This document shows positions 35,208 to 44,557 of a stretch of DNA of 64,000 nucleotides, piece by piece. Made by a program: the position numbers and the translations under genes. Source of the DNA: Treponema sp. (GTDB lineage Bacteria > Spirochaetota > Spirochaetia > Treponematales > Breznakiellaceae). The notes beneath the pieces are model-generated. The model made no database searches. It had not been told where the DNA came from and saw only the letters and a program-made list of their open reading frames with translations. The stretch is from NCBI GenBank assembly GCA_009781635.1, contig WQXU01000003.1, positions 1 through 64,000 on the forward strand, written 5' to 3'. Positions within the stretch are counted from its first letter, which is position 1; each line of letters begins with the position of its first letter.

Positions 35208-35806
35208 ATAGACGCAGAGCATATGAAAATATTTTCAGCGCAAAATCATTGTTTATAGCAGGGCTTTTAATTATGCCTGCGCTGCTTTTTAACCCCGGTA
35301 CGGAATACAGGCTTGTCCAATTTTTGTTTTTTTGGTTTCTTGCATGGCTTTGCGGAAAAAAAACAAATCCTGTCATTACTGTTTTAATAATTGCATTCAT
35401 TGTTATATTTAATCTGCTTATCCCCTACGGCAGAGTTTTATTTTCCGTTGGCGCATTTAAAATTACATCCGGCGCTCTTACTGCCGGCATTCACCGCGCA
35501 ATTACGCTTGCAGCCCTTGTCATGCTGTCGAAAGTTTTTGTAAGACAGGATTTAAAACTCCCGGGCGCCTTCGGGGAATTACTCGGAGAGTCGCTGCGTA
35601 TGTTTTCTGTGATAATTAACAAAAAATATAAAATAAGCGGTAAAAACCTTGTTGCAGAAATTGACAGCCTGCTTTTGGAACTAAGCGGAGAAGAATATCT
35701 GCAGGAAGCTGTAAAGGAGCAAAAAACCAAGCCTGCAGGATATGCAATTTTACTTGCAGCCCTTATTCTTTCATGGCTGCCGTTTTTCCTTGCAGTTAGT
35801 TTTTAA
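35204..35806 (+). CDS. Membrane protein, possibly ECF T-component-like
   Basis: This 200-residue protein has four to five TM segments and a central amphipathic part (KVFVRQDLKLPGAFGELLGESLRMFSVI) reminiscent of coupling helices in ECF-type T subunits, though the match is weak. It overlaps the upstream Gx-family gene by four bases (ATGA), so the three plus-strand genes are coupled. It ends inside the 3' end of apbE on the other strand (11-base overlap). No partner ATPase is nearby. Confidence 0.6.
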   Translation: MNRRRAYENIFSAKSLFIAGLLIMPALLFNPGTEYRLVQFLFFWFLAWLCGKKTNPVITVLIIAFIVIFNLLIPYGRVLFSVGAFKITSGALTAGIHRAITLAALVMLSKVFVRQDLKLPGAFGELLGESLRMFSVIINKKYKISGKNLVAEIDSLLLELSGEEYLQEAVKEQKTKPAGYAILLAALILSWLPFFLAVSF

Positions 35807-36839
35807 TAGTAAAGGAATTATCAGTAAGTATAAGGTTAACGCCCGGCGTTACGCGGATACTGCGATCCTCAAAAACAAAAACAGCATCCGCAGACGGCAG
35901 TGAATTAACAAGAGCATTTCCCTTTTCATACCCAAGGATAAAAACCGCAGTAGAAAGAGCATCCGCATCCATGGAATTACCGGTAATTACAGTTGCAGAT
36001 AATAATCCGTTTTCCGCAGGATATCCGTTCGAAGGATCAAAAAGATGATGGTAGTGTCTGCCGTCTTCTTCAAAAAAGCGTTCGTAGATTCCTGATGTTA
36101 CTACCGTATGTTTTCGCGTATGTAAAACTCCCAGTATCTGGCCGCGGTCTTTGCCGGGATTTTGAATCCCGACCCTCCAGGGGTTTTTATCCGGCCTTTC
36201 ACCTAACAAAACTATATTGCCGCCAAGATCGATTAATGCGCGTTTGATGCCGCTTTCCGCCGCAATTCTGGCCGCCTCATCTGCGGCATAACCTTTGGCG
36301 ATTGCGCCCAAATCAAGTGTCATGCCTTTTTGTTCCAGGAATACACTGCGTGTTTGAAAATCAAGTTTTATGTTATGCCAGTTTATTAAAGGCAGTATTT
36401 CATCTATCTTATCCTGCGCAGGAATATTTTGGTTTTCTCTGCCGAATCCCCAGAGAGAAACAAGAGGCCCAACTGAAGGATCAATGGCGCCGCCTGAGAG
36501 ACGGGCAAAATAAACGGCGCGTTCAATCACTTTAAATGTGTCCTCATGCACCTGCACAGCTTCTATTCCTGCGTTTGAATTTATACGGCTGACATCAGAA
36601 CTTTTAATATTTATGCTCATAAGGTTTTCAATTTCGCGTATTCTGGAAAATATACTGTCGTAAACTTCTTTTTGTCCCTGGTCATAAAGCGTGATTGAAC
36701 ATACAGTGCCAAGCGCAAATTCGGTACGGGAGGACTCGCGTTCTGCGCAGGATACGAGTAACAGAAAAGGAATTAGTAAAAAGAAAATGTTTTTTTTAAA
36801 GGCCAAAACGCTCTGAAAGTTCCTTAAGATTGCTGCCAA
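35796..36839 (-). CDS. apbE: FAD:protein FMN transferase (ApbE)
   Basis: This protein of up to 347 residues has a lipoprotein signal (FLLIPFLLLVSC), so it acts outside the inner membrane. ApbE motifs are visible: FALGTVCSI near the N-terminus, ALIDLGGNIV, and SMDADALSTAVFILG near the end. It covalently attaches FMN to Thr in target proteins. The reading frame begins at TTG 36839 and overlaps the anti-sigma gene by 44 bases; TTG 36806 (before AFKKNIFF) is likelier for the signal peptide. No obvious flavinylation target is in the window. Confidence 0.88.
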   Translation of the reverse strand: MAAILRNFQSVLAFKKNIFFLLIPFLLLVSCAERESSRTEFALGTVCSITLYDQGQKEVYDSIFSRIREIENLMSINIKSSDVSRINSNAGIEAVQVHEDTFKVIERAVYFARLSGGAIDPSVGPLVSLWGFGRENQNIPAQDKIDEILPLINWHNIKLDFQTRSVFLEQKGMTLDLGAIAKGYAADEAARIAAESGIKRALIDLGGNIVLLGERPDKNPWRVGIQNPGKDRGQILGVLHTRKHTVVTSGIYERFFEEDGRHYHHLFDPSNGYPAENGLLSATVITGNSMDADALSTAVFILGYEKGNALVNSLPSADAVFVFEDRSIRVTPGVNLILTDNSFTIKN

Positions 36840-37278
36840 TAAAAAGCGCTCCGTATATGGTTAATATAACGCCGATTGTAATACCCATCGGAAGAAGGAA
36901 TGAGGTGCCCGATTCGTTCGCCAGGTTTTGAAAATCAAAACCAAAAAATGCCGTAACTAATGATACCATCAAAACAAGCCCTGCGATTATCCAGCCGCGT
37001 GTGGAGGGAACTCCGGGAACGCGGGTTTCGGCGGATTTTTCATCGTCTTCAATCTGCTCAAGATGAATTTTTGCCATTATTGAATCTTCAATTTCCTGCC
37101 ATGAAACTGCCGGAGGCGGAAAAAAATCATTTTTCATTACAGCCATCGCCGCCTGGTAGTTTTCAAATTCTCTGGCGCAATCATGGCAGAAAAAGGTGTG
37201 CAGGCTGATCTGTATCTGGCTTAACAGGGGAATTGAATCTTCTTCGTAAATCATATTCATAATCTTTACACAATTCAT
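36796..37278 (-). CDS. Zinc-finger anti-sigma factor
   Basis: This 160-residue membrane protein has an HTFFCHDC (HxxxCxxC) zinc-binding anti-sigma motif at residues 27-34, a helical stretch, and two TM segments in the C-terminal half. It should hold the ECF sigma factor encoded just upstream, whose stop codon overlaps its ATG. GAGGAGTGCAG precedes the start. The signal that releases sigma is unknown. Confidence 0.82.
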   Translation of the reverse strand: MNCVKIMNMIYEEDSIPLLSQIQISLHTFFCHDCAREFENYQAAMAVMKNDFFPPPAVSWQEIEDSIMAKIHLEQIEDDEKSAETRVPGVPSTRGWIIAGLVLMVSLVTAFFGFDFQNLANESGTSFLLPMGITIGVILTIYGALFIGSNLKELSERFGL

Positions 37279-37859
37279 TCTGCACTCCTCTTTAAATCTT
37301 CCAGTTTATCCCTTAATATGACTTTCGCTCTGAATACATGAGACTTAATCGTGTTTACGGGGATTCCCGTAATCGCCTCAATCTCATTATATGAACGGTC
37401 ATAAAAAAACAACAGGTCAACGCATATCCTGAAACGTTCCGGCAGCTCTTTTATAGCTTCCTGAACAGCTTCCCTTGCCGCATTGCGGAGCATAAGCCTT
37501 TCCGGAGTTTCTCCGCTGTTTACAAGCTTGTCTGCATCTTCTTCAGCAAGGCTGTGGTATTCCTTTCTCCTGTTGACCTCATTTAATGCCGTGTTATAGG
37601 CAATTTTATAAAGCCATGTAGAAAACCGGCTTCTTCCCTCAAAACGGGAAAGACTCCTGTATGCCTTAAGAAATACCTCCTGTACAAAATCGGAAGCATC
37701 CTCCGGATTACGGAAAAAACTCAAACCCATTGCGTAAACTGCTTTCTCATGCTGCCGCACTAAAAGACGGAACAGATCCTTGTGTCCTGAAACAATCTGG
37801 CTGATAATTAACTCATCGTTAATCTCAGCTTCATCAAACTGGTCTGGCATTTGATTCAT
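37275..37859 (-). CDS. ECF-type RNA polymerase sigma factor
   Basis: This 194-residue protein has sigma region 2 (VYAMGLSFFRNPEDASDFVQEVFLKAYRSL) and region 4 (LPERFRICVDLLFFYDRSYNEIEAITGIP, NTIKSHVFRAK) without region 3, as in RpoE-like ECF sigmas. It should direct RNA polymerase to a small regulon. It overlaps both neighbours: a membrane protein upstream by 26 bases and the anti-sigma downstream by four. Confidence 0.9.
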   Translation of the reverse strand: MNQMPDQFDEAEINDELIISQIVSGHKDLFRLLVRQHEKAVYAMGLSFFRNPEDASDFVQEVFLKAYRSLSRFEGRSRFSTWLYKIAYNTALNEVNRRKEYHSLAEEDADKLVNSGETPERLMLRNAAREAVQEAIKELPERFRICVDLLFFYDRSYNEIEAITGIPVNTIKSHVFRAKVILRDKLEDLKRSAE

Positions 37860-38184
37860 TGCGCTTTATTATGAAGAAGGCCAATAGGCCGATACCCATT
37901 GATAATGGAATAATTCCGCCCAACAGACCGTATGAAGCCCCTTCAACCGCAATTATCAGGAAAACCGTTAATGCAATACCAACACTTGTCAATAAAGTGC
38001 CCGACAGCAAACTAAATGTAAAAAGATTAAAATCCGGTTTTGAATAAGCTCCGGCTTTAATCAGCAATGTTCTTCTGCGATGATTCCATAAGAGATAGAA
38101 AAAAATTACTACAGAACCCATAACAATCCCTACAATCGGGATTACAGCAATAATTACCTGTGCGGCTGCTGATGTTCCATTCAT
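37834..38184 (-). CDS. Small membrane protein in the sigma operon
   Basis: This 116-residue protein has three TM segments (residues 8-32, 52-78, 85-106) and a basic loop NHRRRTLLIKAG after the first; the pattern resembles DUF6249-type proteins but this is not certain. It overlaps the sigma gene by 26 bases. Start ATG 38184 is followed by MNGTSAAAQV; a CTGGAG-like sequence precedes it. Confidence 0.65.
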   Translation of the reverse strand: MNGTSAAAQVIIAVIPIVGIVMGSVVIFFYLLWNHRRRTLLIKAGAYSKPDFNLFTFSLLSGTLLTSVGIALTVFLIIAVEGASYGLLGGIIPLSMGIGLLAFFIIKRNESNARPV

Positions 38185-38273
38185 ACTAAACTCCAGATTT
38201 AAATTTTAGAATATTAGTACCTGCCGGTCTATAATTTTGACACATAAACATGTTAAAAGTTGCTGCCAGGCTT

Positions 38274-38768
38274 TTATTCTATCAACATCATATCATTAAA
38301 ATACAGAGCTTCGATACGCCCAAGGCGCAGACTATTGTTAAAAAGTCTTAAAATTTCTTTTTTGGCAGCATCTTCATCGATTTGAACAAGGCTTTCTGCC
38401 GGAAGAGCTGAAAAATAAGCTGCTGCCATCACTCTGAAATCCCCGATTTTTACTGCAAGCTCTTCTGTAAAAGCAATATCATTTGCAGGATAGGGAAATG
38501 CAATTGAAAGAAGCAGGGTCGATGAATTGACAAGCGGGATTCGCAGCCGCCCCAGCCCTGAAAAAACACGGATATCATTGATATGCGCAAATTCAGGTTC
38601 TGCGCCGGCAGGGCTGCCAAGTGTAAAAACAGGATTTTTTTGCTGGCGGACAAGGCCAAAAATTGTACCCGCCGCAAGGATTATTAAAAGCGCGCATGTT
38701 AAAAAGAACAGCGCAGAGTAGAAGATGCGGAAAATTGCTTCTTTGTTTTTAACAAATATTTTATTCAC
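38274..38768 (-). CDS. FliL-like flagellar basal-body-associated protein
   Basis: This protein of about 164 residues has one TM segment (residues 17-38) and a periplasmic domain whose end, KKEILRLFNNSLRLGRIEALYFNDMMLIE, matches FliL-type C-termini. FliL supports stator function of the flagellar motor. The start is GTG 38768 or the adjacent TTG 38771. No other flagellar gene is next to it, although an orphan MotA-loop protein lies at 49037. Confidence 0.65.
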   Translation of the reverse strand: MNKIFVKNKEAIFRIFYSALFFLTCALLIILAAGTIFGLVRQQKNPVFTLGSPAGAEPEFAHINDIRVFSGLGRLRIPLVNSSTLLLSIAFPYPANDIAFTEELAVKIGDFRVMAAAYFSALPAESLVQIDEDAAKKEILRLFNNSLRLGRIEALYFNDMMLIE

Positions 38769-38789
38769 CAAGCTTATGTTAGATCACAA

Positions 38790-39758
38790 TTAAAGATTTG
38801 TCATGTGGTGCTGTTCGGTAAAGGGCATTACCATATCGATGCATGAACGCCCGCAAAGCGCCATGATGAGCCTGTCAAGTCCCATTGCAACACCTGAACA
38901 GCGCGGGAAATCCTTAAATATTTTATAATAGCCGCTCTCTACCCTGTGCTTTACAATGGCAGATCTGTTTTTTTTATCTTCTTCGCTTGTAAAAAATTCT
39001 TTTACTTTCTGAGGATCCGTTTCTTCGGAATAGCAATTTGCAAGTTCCATGCCTTTATAGTAAAGTTCCCATCGTTCAAAAGTTATACCGTTTTCTGCTC
39101 TTTTTGCAAGGCAGGGAACAAAGGCCGGATAATCAAGAAGCGCAACTGGTTTTTCCGTTTTTAAATGCGGCTCCACAGCATGTATAAAGATTAAATCAAA
39201 AAGCTGCGGCGTTGTCATGCCGGCTTCCGGCTCAAGGCCAAGAGCGCAGGCCTGCTCGGCCATGGCGATGTCTCCTTCAGCCGCTGCGCCGAAGAGATCA
39301 AAGCCTGCATACCGGCTAAAGGCCTGCGCGACTGTAAGTCTTTCAAAAGGAACTGCATTGCAGGTTAAATTTTCAAACAGCCTTTCTGTAAGAGTCAGCG
39401 AATCCATGTAGTCTGCGTTAATTGTATAATACTCAAGCATTGTAAACTCGCTGTTGTGAAAACGGCCTGCAGTTTCTGTGTTTCTGAAACACTTGCAAAT
39501 CTGATATGCATTCACCCGGTGCGCAGCGATAATTTTTTTCATCCAAATTTCAGGCGATGGAATCAAGTACAGGGGATAACTTTCCTTCCTGCTTCCTTGC
39601 GGAAAAACACGATCCGTTTTAAAAACTTCAAGGCATGATTCCGGGATTAAATCAGGGGAGAGAAGGGGAGTATCCAATTCCAGATACCCCTTATTGTCAA
39701 AAAAAGAGCGAATTTTTTTTATTATTGCAGCTCTGCTTTGAAGCATCTGTAAATCCAA
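38790..39758 (-). CDS. epmA: EpmA-like lysyl-tRNA synthetase paralogue
   Basis: This 322-residue class II synthetase-like core has no anticodon-binding domain: motif 2 ICKCFRNTETAGRFHNSEFTMLEYY and motif 3 GVAMGLDRLIMALCG. EpmA (PoxA/GenX) attaches beta-lysine to elongation factor P. The likely start is TTG 39758 with GGAG seven bases upstream. Neither epmB nor efp is in the window. It is located between murD and the FliL-like gene on the same strand. Confidence 0.85.
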   Translation of the reverse strand: MDLQMLQSRAAIIKKIRSFFDNKGYLELDTPLLSPDLIPESCLEVFKTDRVFPQGSRKESYPLYLIPSPEIWMKKIIAAHRVNAYQICKCFRNTETAGRFHNSEFTMLEYYTINADYMDSLTLTERLFENLTCNAVPFERLTVAQAFSRYAGFDLFGAAAEGDIAMAEQACALGLEPEAGMTTPQLFDLIFIHAVEPHLKTEKPVALLDYPAFVPCLAKRAENGITFERWELYYKGMELANCYSEETDPQKVKEFFTSEEDKKNRSAIVKHRVESGYYKIFKDFPRCSGVAMGLDRLIMALCGRSCIDMVMPFTEQHHMTNL

Positions 39759-39780
39759 AATGTATCTCCAAAATGCCTTT

Positions 39781-41193
39781 TTAAGACAGATTTAACACGG
39801 CTTCTTTCCATTTGCGTCCGCGGTCGAACTCGTTTAAAAACATTCCAAAACTGGCGCAGCCGGGAGAAAGCGCTACACAATTAAGGCCCCTTGCTTTTTC
39901 AATTGCGCACATGACTGCATCTTCAAGATTATTAAATGGCCCTGAATATTCAATGTTTTTTTCTTTTAACAGAAAGGCAAGTTTTTCGCTGCCGCTGCCG
40001 GAAAGCAAAATTATTTTACCGGCTTTTACAGCAGCTTCTGCAAGAGGCGAGAAATCCAGGTTCTTGTCTGTACCGCCTGTAACAAGGACTAGTCCTCCCT
40101 GTGACTCTGTTAAGGCATCTATGCAGGCTGCGGCAGCTTCGGGGATTGTTGCGGCGCTGTCATTGTAAAAGCGCACAGCGTTTTTTTCGTGGAACAGTTC
40201 AAGCCGGTGTTCGATGCCGGGATACGCGGCAAGAGCGCTTCGGATTGTTTGCGCCTTTACTCCAAGTGAATATGCCGCAAGAGAAGCTATGAGCATGTTA
40301 AGCCTTTGATGCCTGCCTGGCGCAAGAAGGTTTTGCGGCACAAGCTCAACAATTTCTTCCTGTATGCCTTCAAAGCCGTAAAGGCGCGCAAATCCGCTGC
40401 CGCAGGGGTCAATCCAGCCGCCGCTCTGTCCCTCGCTTAAAGGCGAATCTGACCAAATGACAGGCCGGGCTTTGGTTTGACTTAGAAAACTTCTGCCCCA
40501 GTCATCATTCCCTGCTACAGTGACGCAGGATGCATCCTGGGTGCGGTAATTAATTCTTTTATCATCGATGTACTCATCCATTGACGCATAACGGTCAAGA
40601 TGATCGCGCATGATGGCTGTCATTATTGCCGCTTCCGGTTTAAAAGATATATTTTTTAAATCACCAAGCTGGAAACTTGAAAGTTCCAGAACCGCATCGT
40701 CATCTTCCTTTAATTCATCAAGAAATGTTAAAGGAGAGACAGTTATATTGCCGCCAAGATATGCCCTGCCTTTTTCTCTTTTAGCGCAAAGAATCCAGGC
40801 AAGCGCAGAGGAAACGCCGCTCTTTCCCTTGGTGCCTGTAACTGAAAAAAGCCTTGCTGGCGACTGCGAAAGAAAGAGTGAAATGTCAGTTTCTATTCTT
40901 TTGCAGTTCTGTAAAAATACAGAGTCCGCTCTTACGCCGGGGTTTTTTATCACTATATCCGCATTCTTAAAATCATCAGCTTCATGCCTGCCAAGGACAT
41001 AACGCACAGGCTCCTGTCCCATTTCCATGCAGAAATTGTCCAGCTGCTCAATCGAAGGTTTTAAAGTCTTTTCGTCTCTTAAATCTGTAACGGTAAGCTG
41101 CGCCCCGCGTTTCAGGAGAAAGCGCGCCGACTCAAGCCCCCCGCCGTGCAGGCCAAGGCCCATTACCAATGCTTTTATTCCTTTGAAATTCAT
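39781..41193 (-). CDS. murD: UDP-N-acetylmuramoylalanine-D-glutamate ligase
   Basis: This 470-residue protein starts with a UDP-binding Rossmann-like domain, then the ATP-binding P-loop GTKGKSGVSSAL, ELSSFQL, and a C-terminal domain with NDSAATIPEA and ALSPGCASFGMF. It adds D-Glu to UDP-MurNAc-L-Ala in the cytoplasm. It is the first gene of the minus-strand run down to apbE, with a divergent gene starting 62 bases upstream. Confidence 0.95.
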   Translation of the reverse strand: MNFKGIKALVMGLGLHGGGLESARFLLKRGAQLTVTDLRDEKTLKPSIEQLDNFCMEMGQEPVRYVLGRHEADDFKNADIVIKNPGVRADSVFLQNCKRIETDISLFLSQSPARLFSVTGTKGKSGVSSALAWILCAKREKGRAYLGGNITVSPLTFLDELKEDDDAVLELSSFQLGDLKNISFKPEAAIMTAIMRDHLDRYASMDEYIDDKRINYRTQDASCVTVAGNDDWGRSFLSQTKARPVIWSDSPLSEGQSGGWIDPCGSGFARLYGFEGIQEEIVELVPQNLLAPGRHQRLNMLIASLAAYSLGVKAQTIRSALAAYPGIEHRLELFHEKNAVRFYNDSAATIPEAAAACIDALTESQGGLVLVTGGTDKNLDFSPLAEAAVKAGKIILLSGSGSEKLAFLLKEKNIEYSGPFNNLEDAVMCAIEKARGLNCVALSPGCASFGMFLNEFDRGRKWKEAVLNLS

Positions 41194-41254
41194 GCTATGT
41201 TAATAAATACCATGCAGGCCTTTTCCTGTAAACAGGCAAATAATAAGGTGGGTT

Positions 41255-42283
41255 ATGCCTCAAAGTGAAATCTGCAGTCCCCTGTCATTACTTGATGATA
41301 AGGGGCAGCCTCACAACTTTGGCTGGTCAAAACAGGCATATCTATTTTACGATCCGGCGCTGCTCTATGCGCCAGGACATATGATCACAGGCTCAGACCG
41401 GTACATAGTGCATACCGCTACCCATATGATTGTTTTTGAAATCAGGGACGACGGCTGGCTCGGGCATATGTGCATATCATTAGTCTCGCTAAGGGACAAA
41501 AAACGCTCCACTCATTCATACCGGACAATAATGCCGTTAGGCGCATATCAAATGCCGGACTCAAGCGATGCAGGCAGTGTGCGCTGGAACAGAAAAAAAA
41601 CGCTTTTGGATTTTATCTGTATGGAATCGGGAGCAAAAATAATAAAAACGGATATACCAAAATTCGGTCATCACAGAGGCCTGAGGGGCGCGCTTGTTTT
41701 AAGTCCTCCCGGCGATTCGCAATCGCTTGTAACTAACCAGCCCTGGAGGAACGGAAAAAAGGCATTCAGGTATACCTGCTGCTCTCCGTGGTTTTTTACA
41801 GAGGGTATGATTCAGTTCGGCAGTTCTGAAATTATCTTTAACCGCGGTAATGCCTGGGGTATCATGGACTGGTATAGATGTGTGCGCCCAAAAGCTGATA
41901 TCCGTTATTGGGCGGCTGCAACAGGGCAAAGCGACGGCAGGCAATTGGGTTTTTGTGTAGGTTACAGCTCGGCGGATTCATCCCAGGGAACTGAAAACGG
42001 TTTTTTTATTGACGGCAGGCTGCATAAACTGGATCAGGTAACTTTTCATATACCTCTTTCCAACTGGCTTTCGGAATGGAGGTTTACAAGCAACGATAAC
42101 CGGCTGGAAATGGTTTTTAATCCTCATCAGGAGAGGATGGATCGCAGAAGGATGTTTTTTCACTATTCCGCAAGACGGCAGATCTTCGGTTTCTTTTCAG
42201 GCAAAGTGCATCTTGATGACGGGACTGTTGTCGAATTTCAAAATCTGACAGGGTTTGCAGAGAGGAGTAAAACACGGTTTTAA
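41255..42283 (+). CDS. DUF2804-family protein
   Basis: This 342-residue protein matches DUF2804, a beta-rich family with unknown function: the N-terminal LLDDKGQPHNFGWSKQAY, the central WDSLF-like loops, and SNWLSEWRFTSND / RMFFHYSARRQIFGFFSGKV near the end. No signal peptide or TM is present. AAGGTGGG precedes the ATG. It is divergent from murD. An AT-rich hairpin (AAAACAC/GTGTTTT) overlaps its stop codon and may act as a weak terminator. Confidence 0.78.
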   Translation: MPQSEICSPLSLLDDKGQPHNFGWSKQAYLFYDPALLYAPGHMITGSDRYIVHTATHMIVFEIRDDGWLGHMCISLVSLRDKKRSTHSYRTIMPLGAYQMPDSSDAGSVRWNRKKTLLDFICMESGAKIIKTDIPKFGHHRGLRGALVLSPPGDSQSLVTNQPWRNGKKAFRYTCCSPWFFTEGMIQFGSSEIIFNRGNAWGIMDWYRCVRPKADIRYWAAATGQSDGRQLGFCVGYSSADSSQGTENGFFIDGRLHKLDQVTFHIPLSNWLSEWRFTSNDNRLEMVFNPHQERMDRRRMFFHYSARRQIFGFFSGKVHLDDGTVVEFQNLTGFAERSKTRF

Positions 42284-42406
42284 TGTGTTTTTATATGAAT
42301 GTTTTATATATAAACTAAAAACTATAATATAAAATCTTCTAAAAAGTTAGAAATTTCTCTTTCAATTCAATAAAAATTATTATATAATAAGCGCAGGAAG
42401 GCATAA

Positions 42407-43573
42407 ATGCGTAAATTTCTATACACTTGGCGTTTTTATTCATTCGGGCGCGAGCAATATCAGGAATGTATGAACAATATATTTAACAATAACCTGCTTA
42501 ATTTGCGTCAGGGCAACCTTGTTGTTGCCGCTTTTATAGCATGCTTTTCTTTTTATCCTTTATTAATAGAGAACAGTATATTAAAGACCGGTATATATCT
42601 TGGCGTAGCGCTTATAGCTCTTATGCTCTCATTTTATTCAAATTATTTGTTACAGCAGATTAATATAAGAAAAAGACAGGTCTATGGGTTTATAGTTTTA
42701 TTTTATTTAAACCTTATGTTATTCGGCACTTATATCAGCGTCTGGGCAAACCCGGACAGAGCGGCGACAATCTATGCAGTTTTTATTATATCCTCCCTGC
42801 TGCTGTTTGTTATTTCGCCTCAATTTAACCTTGTTCTTATATTAGGCGCAATGGTTATATTTATGACATCTTCTGTGATTATAAAAGAATCTTCTGTATG
42901 GATTTTGGATGTTGTAAATATACTGGTTGCAGGAGCATTGTCAATATACTTTTGCTGGCAGATAACCAAATTAAGAATGGGACTTGAAATAAGCGCGATA
43001 AAACTTGAAGAAGAGCGTAACAAGTATGTTGATCAAAGCATTACAGACGAATTAACTCAGCTTAGAAACCGCCGTGACTTTATGCAGACCTTTCAAAGAT
43101 ACATTTCCAATTACAGAACTTCCGATGACTGGCTCTGCGTTGCCCTTGCAGATATCGACTTTTTTAAATTATATAACGACCATTACGGCCACCCAAGGGG
43201 CGATGAATGTCTGCGCAGCATAGGAGAAGCGTTAAACTCTCTTAGCTCTCTGGGCGTTTATGCCGCAAGGGTTGGCGGCGAAGAGTTTGCTCTTTTATGG
43301 TTTGAAAAAGATGTTACCCATATTGATAAAATCATCAATCACTGGACTGAGGCTATAAGAAACCTGAAGATTGTGCATGAGAAATCGAAGGTATCTGAAT
43401 ATGTAACGATGAGTATTGGGGTATATGTTGTCCGCTGCGGCTCTTCTCATGATACTCAGGCTCTCTATGATCTTGCTGACAGGGCGCTGTACACGGCAAA
43501 GGGCAGCGGGCGTAACTGCACGATTGTCGGCGGCGAAGAAATCAAGGAATACAAAATCTCCCCGAAAGAATAA
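42407..43573 (+). CDS. Membrane diguanylate cyclase (GGEEF)
   Basis: This 388-residue protein has about six TM segments (residues 45-195) followed by a GGDEF domain with RVGGEEFALLWF, ADIDFFKLYNDHYG and the substrate-site IDF...N...D. It should make c-di-GMP. No I-site RxxD motif stands out. TATATAAT (42381-42388) and AGGAAGG lie before the ATG. Its stop overlaps the rnz start, so the two are coupled. Confidence 0.9.
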   Translation: MRKFLYTWRFYSFGREQYQECMNNIFNNNLLNLRQGNLVVAAFIACFSFYPLLIENSILKTGIYLGVALIALMLSFYSNYLLQQINIRKRQVYGFIVLFYLNLMLFGTYISVWANPDRAATIYAVFIISSLLLFVISPQFNLVLILGAMVIFMTSSVIIKESSVWILDVVNILVAGALSIYFCWQITKLRMGLEISAIKLEEERNKYVDQSITDELTQLRNRRDFMQTFQRYISNYRTSDDWLCVALADIDFFKLYNDHYGHPRGDECLRSIGEALNSLSSLGVYAARVGGEEFALLWFEKDVTHIDKIINHWTEAIRNLKIVHEKSKVSEYVTMSIGVYVVRCGSSHDTQALYDLADRALYTAKGSGRNCTIVGGEEIKEYKISPKE

Positions 43574-44502
43574 TGAATCTTGAAGCATTTATACTGGGCT
43601 GCGGCGGAATGATGCCGCTGCCTAACAGGCATTTAACATCTGTATTGCTGCGGCGCGAAGGAGAGTTATTCCTTTTTGACTGCGGAGAGGGAACTCAAGT
43701 TTCGCTGCGGCGGCTTAATTTAAGATGGAAAAAGATCTCTGTTATTTTTATAAGCCATACGCATGCAGATCACGTAACGGGTATTCCGGGTCTTTTAATG
43801 CTGTCATCCCAGGTTGACAGGGATGATCCTCTTTATATAATCGGGCCGCCGCGGATAGCCGAATATATCGAAACGAGCCGCCGTGTGCTTGATATGTATA
43901 TTAATTATGAAATTATTGTGCAGGAAATAACTTCCCCGGGCATTGTGTATAAGGGAGACGGGTTTCATGTGCGCTGTTTTCCCCTGTCGCATACCAAACC
44001 ATGTTACGGTTATACGTTAGAAGAAGATGTGCGTCCCGGAGAGTTTCACCCAGAAAAAGCGCAGGCCTTAAATATTCCGATGGGAAGATTGTGGGGCAAA
44101 CTGCAAAAAGGCGAAACCATAAAAACAGAAGACGGCAGGGAAATACGCCCTGATGATGTTATGGGCTCCCCGCGCATGGGGCGGAAGTTTTCATTTGTTA
44201 CCGATTCTCTTTATCTTCCGGAGATTTCCACGCATGTTATAGGATCCGATCTTTTTATCTGCGAAGGAATGTTCGGCAGCCAGCTGGCGGAAGATGCCCG
44301 CGCCAAAAAGCATATGACAGCCGAAGAAGCCGCAAAAATTGCATCATCATCAAATGGCGTAAAAAAACTGGCCCTTATACATTACAGCCCGCGTTATACA
44401 GAGCACGAATTAAAAATGATTCTTGCCGAAGCAAGGGCGGTTTTCCCCGAGACAGTCCTTACCCGCGACCGCATGGTCTTTCCGATTGAATATAATGATT
44501 AA
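43573..44502 (+). CDS. rnz: Ribonuclease Z
   Basis: This 309-residue metallo-beta-lactamase-fold enzyme has the motif SHTHADHVTGIPGLL, FDCGEGTQ, and later His/Asp ligands in SHT, SFVTDS and IHYSPRYTE. It removes the 3' trailer of tRNA precursors. Length is typical. ATG 43573 overlaps the stop of the diguanylate cyclase gene by one base. Confidence 0.93.
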   Translation: MNLEAFILGCGGMMPLPNRHLTSVLLRREGELFLFDCGEGTQVSLRRLNLRWKKISVIFISHTHADHVTGIPGLLMLSSQVDRDDPLYIIGPPRIAEYIETSRRVLDMYINYEIIVQEITSPGIVYKGDGFHVRCFPLSHTKPCYGYTLEEDVRPGEFHPEKAQALNIPMGRLWGKLQKGETIKTEDGREIRPDDVMGSPRMGRKFSFVTDSLYLPEISTHVIGSDLFICEGMFGSQLAEDARAKKHMTAEEAAKIASSSNGVKKLALIHYSPRYTEHELKMILAEARAVFPETVLTRDRMVFPIEYND

Positions 44503-44557
44503 ATTTGATAAATTAAAACACACGCAGTATTTTTATTAACGCGAGGTAAATATAAAT

